DNA from: Flavobacteriales bacterium UBA4585
GTDB lineage: Bacteria > Bacteroidota > Bacteroidia > Flavobacteriales > Schleiferiaceae
Reading direction: 5' to 3'
Length of the DNA: 5,743 nucleotides
Assembly (NCBI GenBank): GCA_949487015.1
Contig: CATAQZ010000323.1
Span: 1 to 5,743 of the forward strand
The notes below the pieces were generated by a model, which saw nothing but the letters and a program-made list of their open reading frames with translations, did no database searches and was not told where the DNA came from. Position numbers and translations under genes: made by a program. Shown here piece by piece: positions 1 to 5,743 of the stretch. Position 1 is the first letter of the stretch, and each line of letters starts with the position of its first letter.

Positions 1-467
1 AGGTCTACAACTAAAATACGAGAGATACCGCTATAATCTAGTGCGTGATGTGCCGCTAGCATGATGTCATTGAGCATGCAAAACCCTTCTCCACGATCAT
101 AAAATGCATGATGGGTGCCACCAGCTATATTTAGCGAACAACCGTTTTTAATGGCGAATAAGGTATTGTCGATAGTGCCTTGTCCTATGGTTCGCTCGCG
201 CTCAATCAACTGAGCACTCCAAGGAAAGCCGATTTTTCTTTGCGCTTTGCCATCGATACTTCCCTCCAGTAAACTTTGAAAATAGTCCGGACAATGTGTT
301 CGCAGGATTTGTGTTTTCGAGGCAAGATCTGGGGCAAAGAAGTTTTCCTTTGTCAAGGTGCCTTCGTACAACAATTGCTGCGGCAATAGGCTGTATTTAG
401 ACATAGGAAACCTGTGGTTGTCCGGTAAATGATGATGGTAAATGGGCGCCCAGGCGACTTTAATCAT
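1..467 (-). CDS. Histone deacetylase family protein (HDAC/AcuC-like amidohydrolase), N-terminal part only
   Basis: This is a 5'-partial view of a gene: 155 codons are visible and the frame is open to the left edge. The start is ATG at 467-465, one base after the pheT stop. A later in-frame ATG (Met22, near 404) would remove the conserved N-terminal stretch HHHLPDNHRFPM, so the first ATG is preferred. Family hallmarks seen are NHRFPMSKY (about 17-25), the active-site block GGTHHA with the paired catalytic histidines (His119, His120), and GEGFCMLND (126-134). The window ends at ILVVD, the beginning of the D-x-D-x-H zinc-binding motif, so the zinc ligands themselves and the catalytic tyrosine lie outside. 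Full-length relatives are about 300 residues. Members of this zinc hydrolase superfamily remove acetyl groups from lysines, polyamines or other small amides. The bacterial substrate cannot be read from sequence. Family assignment is firm; function is inferred. Confidence 0.9.
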   Translation of the reverse strand, partial: MIKVAWAPIYHHHLPDNHRFPMSKYSLLPQQLLYEGTLTKENFFAPDLASKTQILRTHCPDYFQSLLEGSIDGKAQRKIGFPWSAQLIERERTIGQGTIDNTLFAIKNGCSLNIAGGTHHAFYDRGEGFCMLNDIMLAAHHALDYSGISRILVVD

Positions 468-468
468 G

Positions 469-2886
469 TTATTGCCGCAACACGGCCCCAGTGCGTTTGT
501 TTAATTGGTCAACTATCCGTTGTACCGTTTTATCTACCGCTTTATCATTGAGTGTTTTGTTGGCATCTTGGAAAATCATACCAATGGCATAACTTTTCTT
601 GTCTTCTGGAAGTTTATCCCCTTCGTAAACATCAAAAAGGAATACATTGATTAAAAGACCTTTACCAACTTGTGAAATACAATCTTGTAAATTCTGATAC
701 TGCTCGGAGCGATCAACTAATAACGCGATATCGCGGCGAACAGAAGGGAATTTCGGTAAATTATTGAATAGTGAAGCGCCACGTTGCAACACTAGACTTT
801 TGCATTGATCCCAATTTATACTTGAGTGAACAACGGCCCCTTTAATGTCAAAATGCTTTAGAACTTTAGGATGTACTGTGCCTAAGAACCCAAGAGTACT
901 TTTACCCGATTTTAAAACAACATACTCGCCGTACAGTGAGTGTTGCGCTGTAGAAGAGGATACCGATAACCCTAATCGCTCGAAAAGACTTTCAAGTAGG
1001 CCTTTCATCCAGAAATAATCGTTCGGCCGGCTTTTAGCGTTCCAGTAATCTTCTCCCTGAGAGCCAGCGGCAAAAAGGTCAAGCTGTGTGTTTTCATAAT
1101 AACCGTTTGATCCTTTTCCGTAGGTTTTTCCGCGTTCGAAGAATCTTAAGTTCGGCTGCTGTCTCTTTTGATTGAAACTTATCGATTGAAGTCCACCAAA
1201 AAGGAGGTTATTCCGCATCACATTTAGGTCAAGGCTCAATGGATTGAGCATTTCAATAAGCGACGCTGATACTTCGGGTTGGAGTGTAGTGTAATCGGTT
1301 CCTTTCGCCAGGCTATTGTTCATGATTTCGTAGAAGCCATTACCTGTTAATTGATCCAGAACGCTACGCTCGATTTTTTCAGGTCGAGGGTCGTGAGCGG
1401 CAACGCTAATACGCATCTGATCAGGAACAGGAACTTCATTGAAACCATAGATGCGAAGTAACTCCTCCGCCACATCTACATCGCGAGTGACGTCCACTCT
1501 GTAGCTCGGAACTGAAACCGTCCAAAAATCGTCTTCGACGCTCTTGATTTCAAAATCGAGTAGCTCTAGTATTTGCGTTATTTTCGCCGCGTCCAATTCG
1601 ACTCCGATAAGTTTTAAAACTTTTGACTGGCTAAAGGCAATTTCAACACGTGGGAATTCCTGCTGACCCTTATTATCTCTAGCACTTGCTGTACCTCCTG
1701 TTAACTCGCACAGCAACGCAACGGCATAAGCGTGCGCATCAATGGTTGCGTTTGGATCAACGCCCCTTTCATAGCGGTAACTGGCATCTGAATTTATAGC
1801 ATGACGTTTTGCCGTTTTCCGAACGCGAACGCTGTCGAAATAGGCACCTTCGAGGTAAATATTTTTTGTAGTTTCCGTTACGCCGCTATTTGCTCCGCCC
1901 AACACTCCTGCAATGCATAAGGGTTTCGAGGCGTCGGCAATAATGCAATCTTGCGGGTCTAATTCACGTTCCACTTCGTCTAGCGTAATGAGTTTTTCTC
2001 CTGCTTTCGCTTGACGAACGATAACGGTATCGCCATCAATAGTATCGGCATCAAAGGCGTGCAAGGGATGTCCGAAGGTGTGCAGTACAAAGTTGGTACA
2101 GTCAACGGCATTGTTCTTTGGTGCAAGGCCAATGGAAATCAAATGTTCCTTTAGCCAATCTGGGCTTTCTGTGATTGTGACGTTTGAAATAAACGTGCCA
2201 TTATATGCAGGACAGCCATTCTCGTCTTCAATATTTAACGCAATAGGGTTTGAAGCGGTTTCAGGCGTTGCGCCATGCGGCACTTCTAGCTTCGGTGCAT
2301 CAAGCCCTTTGGTGATCATTGCGGCACGTAAGTCGCGCGCTACACCAATATGTCCCATCGCATCTGTTCGGTTAGGCGTTAAGCCGATTTCAAATACGAA
2401 ATCACTCTCCACGTTAAAAACCGAACTACATGGTGTCCCAGGTAGTAAAGCCGCATCGAGTACCAAGATCCCATCATGATCACTACCCAGCCCTAATTCA
2501 TCTTCAGCGCAAATCATACCTAAACTGACTTCGCCACGGATTTTACCTTTTTTGATTTTTAATTCTTCACCGCCGGGGTACAATAGTGTTCCTACAGTGG
2601 CCACAGGGACTTTCTGACCTGCAGCAACGTTAGGTGCGCCGCAAACGATCTGCACGGCGTCTTCCGCTCCAATATCTACCGTAGTGATTCGAAGTCTATC
2701 GGCATTGGGGTGTTGAACACAGGTAAGTACTTCTCCGACGACAACCCCGCGAAGTCCACCAGGAATGGTTTCCACCTCTTCCAAGCCTTCAACTTCTAGG
2801 CCGGTGTCAGTCAATAGTTCAGAGACGCGCTCTGGGTTGAGATCTATAGGTAAATAACGCTTAAGCCAGCGGTACGAAATCTTCAT
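469..2886 (-). CDS. pheT: Phenylalanine--tRNA ligase beta subunit
   Basis: This cytoplasmic subunit of the alpha2-beta2 phenylalanyl-tRNA synthetase binds tRNA-Phe and edits mischarged Tyr-tRNA-Phe. Catalysis is in PheS, which is not in this window. The protein is 805 residues, normal for the bacterial family. Visible domains are: the N-terminal segment MKISYRWLKRYL; an EMAP/OB-type tRNA-binding domain at about 42-155 (HPNADRL at 59-65, CGAPN at 82-86, GMICAEDELG at 123-132); the B3/B4 editing region at about 215-390 (HPLHAFDAD at 273-281, IAGVLGG at 325-331); B5 at about 412-485 with an acidic run (DVTRDVDVAEE) and RIYGF; a catalytic-like core at about 500-700; and the FDX-ACB anticodon-binding domain at about 711-804, from FPSVRRDIALLVD to the C-terminal end. 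The ATG at 2886 begins the conserved N terminus and has no Shine-Dalgarno sequence. A consensus-like promoter lies just upstream. The reading frame is intact. The stop is one base from the deacetylase start, which suggests coupled translation. Confidence 0.98.
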   Translation of the reverse strand: MKISYRWLKRYLPIDLNPERVSELLTDTGLEVEGLEEVETIPGGLRGVVVGEVLTCVQHPNADRLRITTVDIGAEDAVQIVCGAPNVAAGQKVPVATVGTLLYPGGEELKIKKGKIRGEVSLGMICAEDELGLGSDHDGILVLDAALLPGTPCSSVFNVESDFVFEIGLTPNRTDAMGHIGVARDLRAAMITKGLDAPKLEVPHGATPETASNPIALNIEDENGCPAYNGTFISNVTITESPDWLKEHLISIGLAPKNNAVDCTNFVLHTFGHPLHAFDADTIDGDTVIVRQAKAGEKLITLDEVERELDPQDCIIADASKPLCIAGVLGGANSGVTETTKNIYLEGAYFDSVRVRKTAKRHAINSDASYRYERGVDPNATIDAHAYAVALLCELTGGTASARDNKGQQEFPRVEIAFSQSKVLKLIGVELDAAKITQILELLDFEIKSVEDDFWTVSVPSYRVDVTRDVDVAEELLRIYGFNEVPVPDQMRISVAAHDPRPEKIERSVLDQLTGNGFYEIMNNSLAKGTDYTTLQPEVSASLIEMLNPLSLDLNVMRNNLLFGGLQSISFNQKRQQPNLRFFERGKTYGKGSNGYYENTQLDLFAAGSQGEDYWNAKSRPNDYFWMKGLLESLFERLGLSVSSSTAQHSLYGEYVVLKSGKSTLGFLGTVHPKVLKHFDIKGAVVHSSINWDQCKSLVLQRGASLFNNLPKFPSVRRDIALLVDRSEQYQNLQDCISQVGKGLLINVFLFDVYEGDKLPEDKKSYAIGMIFQDANKTLNDKAVDKTVQRIVDQLNKRTGAVLRQ

Positions 2887-2908
2887 TGGGTCAAAATTGA
2901 TTGAAAGT

Positions 2909-2938
2909 CAAAGTTACACTTTGCAAGACAACCGCAAA
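2909..2938 (-). promoter_or_regulatory. Putative Bacteroidota-type promoter for pheT
   Basis: On the minus strand TTTG (2938-2935) is followed after 18 nt by TAACTTTG (2916-2909). This is an exact match to the TAnnTTTG -7 element and a TTG-containing -33 element described for the Bacteroidota primary sigma factor, and the spacer is near the usual length. A start of transcription some 5-7 nt beyond the -7 box would give a leader of roughly 15-18 nt before the pheT ATG. The position, in the only real intergenic gap of the window, supports it. The match is seen directly; activity is inferred. Confidence 0.6.
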
Positions 2939-2939
2939 G
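2909..2939. repeat. Interlaced short inverted repeats over the pheT promoter
   Basis: On the plus strand CAAAG (2909-2913), CTTTG (2919-2923) and CAAAG (2935-2939) form two alternative hairpins that share the middle arm. CAAAG-N5-CTTTG spans 2909-2923. CTTTGC-N9-GCAAAG spans 2919-2939 with perfect 6-bp arms. The outer arms coincide with the -7 and -33 promoter elements. No run of T follows either stem, so neither looks like an intrinsic terminator. They could be an operator, or simply a consequence of the TTTG-rich promoter elements. The repeats are certain; any function is not. Confidence 0.4.
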
Positions 2940-2955
2940 GCTTATTTCGTCTGAA

Positions 2956-3561
2956 TTAGAACAGGTTGAAAAGAACTAGTCCATAGATTCCAAAGCGCAG
3001 AAACCGCACTAACGTAAGCATGATAAAATGCCTAAACGGAAAACGGTTGAGCCCACAAAGTTGACAGACGATGGGATAGGGTAAAGGCGTAAGAGCAGCA
3101 AGGATGATAAGTAATCCTCCAAAAGCTCTTAATTGGTCTAAAGTGGATTTGTGCCGCTCTAAAATCCGATTTTTAATAATGGCTCTGGTACGTAAAAACC
3201 TGCCTATGAAGTAGCTCGCGATTCCAGCGGTGTAGCTCAACGAGGCTAAGAAAAACAACATCCATCTTGGTTTAAGCGTTTCATCCGCCCAAACGATGAG
3301 GAGTTCAGGAGTGATGATACCGAAACTCAATTCACTGGCAAAAAAGAGTCCCAACAATACAGGGGTGTTCAATGTGAGTGTTATCCATTTGACGGCAGAA
3401 TCGATATCCACTACCCAGGTGTCAAACGCATAAAATAAACCCAGGACTGCTCCAATGGATCCCAAAAATCTCAAAAGATTACGTCGCATAAAAGCATAAC
3501 CACCTGAACGCTGAAGCAGCCTGTGGTATCCTTTCAAGATGGTGGGTATGCGTTGTTGCAT
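2956..3561 (-). CDS. VTT/DedA-like integral membrane protein
   Basis: This is a 201-residue polytopic inner-membrane protein. Hydrophobic segments lie at about 30-46, 62-91, 100-122, 147-168 and 178-200, with a strongly basic loop (RFLRTRAIIKNRILERHK) between the third and fourth. Features matching the VTT (SNARE-associated/DedA-like) family are SELSFGIITPELLIVWA in the second hydrophobic region, the small-residue helix ending SYFIGR (about 116-121), TPLPYP (158-163) followed by a conserved-looking CG, and RFLRF near the C terminus. There is no signal peptide. I chose the ATG at 3561, 4 nt after the recG stop. The longer ATG at 3609 adds 16 residues encoded inside the recG 3' end and does not look like family sequence. 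Relatives of the wider superfamily are linked to lipid scrambling or flipping and membrane homeostasis. The specific role of this subfamily is unknown to me. It is probably co-transcribed with recG. Confidence 0.8.
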   Translation of the reverse strand: MQQRIPTILKGYHRLLQRSGGYAFMRRNLLRFLGSIGAVLGLFYAFDTWVVDIDSAVKWITLTLNTPVLLGLFFASELSFGIITPELLIVWADETLKPRWMLFFLASLSYTAGIASYFIGRFLRTRAIIKNRILERHKSTLDQLRAFGGLLIILAALTPLPYPIVCQLCGLNRFPFRHFIMLTLVRFLRFGIYGLVLFNLF

Positions 3562-3565
3562 GGGG

Positions 3566-5656
3566 TTACGATATTCTATTCCAACCCCATTGGTCTTTAT
3601 AAAGTTCAATCCAGCGCGATTTTATGCTCTGGTGGTCAGGATGGATGAGTTGGGCATCGTCGCGCAATAATTGTTCCACAACTTCTTTAGTCCAATTCAA
3701 TATCGGGCCATCGTTAATTAATGAGGCCAATTTAAATTGAAGCTGCCCGCTTTGTCGCGTTCCCATTAAATCTCCGGGACCTCTCAATTGCATATCCACT
3801 TCGGCAATTTCGAACCCGTCGGTCGTGCGTACCATGGTTTCTAAACGCGTTTTCGCATCGGAGGAAAGTTTAAAGGAGGAGACGAGGATGCAGTAACTTT
3901 CATCGGATCCACGGCCGACACGGCCGCGTAACTGGTGCAGTTGGCTCAGGCCGAAGCGCTCTGCATTTTCGATGACCATGACGGAAGCATTGGGTACATT
4001 TACCCCAACCTCAATCACTGTAGTGGCGACCATGATGTTCGCTTTACCTTTTGCAAAGCGTTGCATTTCACCTTCCTTTTCCGCTGCGGACATTCGGCCA
4101 TGCACCACTGCAATCTGGTATTGGGGTCTAGGAAAATCTCGCAAAAGCTGCTCATATCCAACTTCAAGATTTTTTAAGTCTAATTTTTCGCTCTCTTCGA
4201 TGAGTGGAAAGACGACATAAACTTGTCTTCCAGCAGCTATTTCACGTTGCATGAAGCCGTTGAGCTTTAGACGATTTTTATCAAAAAGATGTAAGGTTTT
4301 TACAGGCTTACGTCCGGGTGGCAATTCATCAATAACACTGATGTCGAGGTCTCCATAAACCGACATGGCAAGGGTTCTAGGTATGGGTGTGGCCGTCATC
4401 ACTAAAACGTGCGGCGGGTGTTCGTTCTTTTTCCAAAGTTTCGCTCGTTGGGCAACACCGAAGCGGTGTTGTTCGTCAATCACTGCTAGTCCTAGATTGG
4501 CGAATTTTACTGTGGGCTCGATCAGCGCATGTGTTCCAATCAGGATTTGCAAACTACCTTCCTTTAGTCCAGTATGTATTTCTGCACGACGGGCCGCCGG
4601 CGTAGAACCGGTCAATAATGCTACCGTAATACCCGCTGGATCGCACAGTTCTTTCAGTCCGTTATAGTGTTGAGTTGCTAAAATTTCAGTCGGAGCCATG
4701 AGTGCCGCTTGGTAACCATTGTCTATGGCTAGAAGCATAGCGAGTAAGGCGACAATCGTTTTACCCGAGCCCACATCGCCTTGAACCAACCGATTCATTT
4801 GAGCACCCGTCCGAACATCTCCTCTAATCTCTTTTACGACACGTTTTTGAGCATTCGTCAATTCAAAGGGTAGGTGGTTGCTGTAGAAGTTTAGAAAGAC
4901 CTGACCCACTTCCTTAAAAGTATACCCTTTTATGGCTGTTTTTTGTCGCAGTTTGTTGCGCTGCTGAGTCAATTGAAGAAAGAAGAATTCCTCAAACTTT
5001 ATTCGCTTTTTTGCCGCCTCGAGATGCTGCGCGGAAGGGGGGAAGTGGATCCAGTTTAGCGCTTGAGTCCTGCTGATTAGTTGATGTTTCGTTCGAAAAG
5101 CCTCGGAAAAAGTTTCTTCGAATTGACCCAATTCTTTTTTAAGTACTTCTTTTATTACCCGCGCAATGCCTTTAGAGTTCAGGCCGCGTTTGGTCAGTTT
5201 TTCTGTAGTGGAATACACGGGTTCAACCGCAGATTCTTCAATTTGAGAGGGAGCGTAGATTTCCGGGTGAGGCAGGCTTTTTTTACCGTTAAAGTCGTTA
5301 ATCTTTCCATAGACTACCAGAGGTGTATTCAGCTTAAGGCTTTTCTTAACCCATTTAGCTCCTTTGAACCAAACCAATTCTATAAAGCCTTCGCCATCGG
5401 TGAATCTTGCCACTAATCGCCGTTGCCGAGGTGGACCTAGTTCATCAATCTTTACGATTTGACCTTTAATCTGTACTTCACCGCTGTGGACGTTCAACGA
5501 GCTTATGGTATGGAATTGGCTCTTATCCACGTAACGGAAGGGATAATGCTCCATGAATTGCGCGATGGTCCGTATCCCGAACTCTTCAGTGAGAAGGGCC
5601 GCGCGGTCCGGACCTATTCCGGGTGCATAGACTATAGGGCTTTGGGTAGTGCTCAT
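3566..5656 (-). CDS. recG: ATP-dependent DNA helicase RecG
   Basis: RecG is a superfamily 2 double-stranded DNA translocase that regresses stalled replication forks and branch-migrates Holliday junctions and R- or D-loops in the cytoplasm. From the chosen ATG it has 696 residues, typical for the family. Visible features are: an N-terminal APGIGPDRA helix-hairpin-like segment (11-19) and PFRYVD (39-44); the wedge OB-fold at about 50-140; Walker A GDVGSGKT (293-300); APTEILA (321-327); the DExH box DEQH (394-397); TATPIPRT (421-428); motif V ATTVIEVGVNVPNA (544-557); motif VI QLHQLRGRVGRG (572-583); and the RecG-specific TRG region LRGPGDLMGTRQSG (624-637). All catalytic motifs are present. The start at ATG 5656 is preferred because MSTTQSPIVY leads straight into the conserved N terminus. 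A GTG at 5686 would add ten residues without family character. The downstream VTT gene begins 4 nt after the stop. Confidence 0.97.
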   Translation of the reverse strand: MSTTQSPIVYAPGIGPDRAALLTEEFGIRTIAQFMEHYPFRYVDKSQFHTISSLNVHSGEVQIKGQIVKIDELGPPRQRRLVARFTDGEGFIELVWFKGAKWVKKSLKLNTPLVVYGKINDFNGKKSLPHPEIYAPSQIEESAVEPVYSTTEKLTKRGLNSKGIARVIKEVLKKELGQFEETFSEAFRTKHQLISRTQALNWIHFPPSAQHLEAAKKRIKFEEFFFLQLTQQRNKLRQKTAIKGYTFKEVGQVFLNFYSNHLPFELTNAQKRVVKEIRGDVRTGAQMNRLVQGDVGSGKTIVALLAMLLAIDNGYQAALMAPTEILATQHYNGLKELCDPAGITVALLTGSTPAARRAEIHTGLKEGSLQILIGTHALIEPTVKFANLGLAVIDEQHRFGVAQRAKLWKKNEHPPHVLVMTATPIPRTLAMSVYGDLDISVIDELPPGRKPVKTLHLFDKNRLKLNGFMQREIAAGRQVYVVFPLIEESEKLDLKNLEVGYEQLLRDFPRPQYQIAVVHGRMSAAEKEGEMQRFAKGKANIMVATTVIEVGVNVPNASVMVIENAERFGLSQLHQLRGRVGRGSDESYCILVSSFKLSSDAKTRLETMVRTTDGFEIAEVDMQLRGPGDLMGTRQSGQLQFKLASLINDGPILNWTKEVVEQLLRDDAQLIHPDHQSIKSRWIELYKDQWGWNRIS

Positions 5657-5743
5657 CGTTGTAAAAGTAAGTATCTTTTGCCCCACGAAAATGCAAAACC
5701 AAGGGACAAATATCTTTAGACTCGTTACGTTGCTTGCGGACAG
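5657..5743. other. recG upstream region, no confident element
   Basis: These 87 nt reach the right edge. They have no Shine-Dalgarno sequence before recG and only one-mismatch -7 candidates on the minus strand (for example GATATTTG near 5713-5720) without a well-spaced TTG. A perfect 6-bp inverted repeat, TTTTGC-N11-GCAAAA, occupies 5676-5698. The recG reading frame stays open through the whole stretch, so no upstream in-frame stop fixes the start. On the plus strand an ATG at 5691 opens 17 codons that run off the edge. None of this is enough to call a promoter or a gene. Confidence 0.3.

Noticed and set aside
2078..2479. Plus-strand open frame of 133 codons inside pheT
   Set aside because: It lies wholly antisense to the conserved tRNA-binding and B3/B4 coding region of pheT. 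The translation is low in recognisable motifs and resembles no family I know, so it is a shadow frame.
2887..2955. Intrinsic terminator after the VTT gene
   Set aside because: The hairpins in the gap have arms of only 5-6 bp and no following T tract on the minus strand.
3935..4667. Several plus-strand open frames of 72-100 codons inside recG
   Set aside because: All are antisense to intact helicase motifs, overlap one another in different frames, and show no domain features of their own.
5656..5686. GTG start for recG at 5686
   Set aside because: It adds ten residues without similarity to RecG N termini. The ATG at 5656 lies directly before the conserved segment.
5081..5719. Plus-strand open frames opposite the recG N-terminal domain
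   Set aside because: They are antisense to well-conserved recG sequence, and the composition of their translations looks like chance reading.
1..5743. A novel defence, mobile or CRISPR-like system
   Set aside because: All coding space is taken by recognisable housekeeping families. There are no direct-repeat arrays, transposase or recombinase genes, attachment-site-like duplications or visible compositional breaks.

Overview
The window looks like ordinary housekeeping chromosome from a member of the Bacteroidota, probably a Flavobacteriia-like lineage. Four things point there: the PheT sequence matches what I know of that phylum in length and wording; no gene start has a recognisable Shine-Dalgarno sequence; the one clear promoter fits the Bacteroidota type (TTTG, then TAnnTTTG); and there is a small VTT-type membrane protein of a sort common in that phylum. 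The assignment rests on recognition, not on a search.

All four genes lie on the minus strand, so transcription runs from high to low coordinates. In that order they are recG (DNA branch-migration helicase, 5656 to 3566), a VTT/DedA-like membrane protein (3561 to 2956), pheT (phenylalanyl-tRNA synthetase beta subunit, 2886 to 469) and the 5' half of a histone-deacetylase-family amidohydrolase gene (467 to 1, running off the left edge). The last one has no stop codon inside the window.

The genes form two tightly packed pairs. The recG stop and the VTT start are 4 nt apart, and the pheT stop and the deacetylase start are 1 nt apart, so each pair is probably one transcription unit with translational coupling. 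The pairs are separated by the only real intergenic gap, 69 nt (2887-2955). It holds a near-consensus Bacteroidota promoter pointing into pheT, interlaced with short inverted repeats. I see no U-tract terminator there, so readthrough from recG-VTT is also possible.

The products have no obvious shared pathway: replication and recombination rescue, membrane lipid or envelope function, translation, and deacetylation. No mobile element, CRISPR array, RNA gene, pseudogene or foreign-looking segment is visible, and I found no convincing new system. The points worth a second look are the start-codon choices, the pheT promoter with its repeats, and the pheT-deacetylase junction. No gene-free stretch exceeds 300 bases; the longest are the 69-nt gap and the 87 nt upstream of recG at the right edge.
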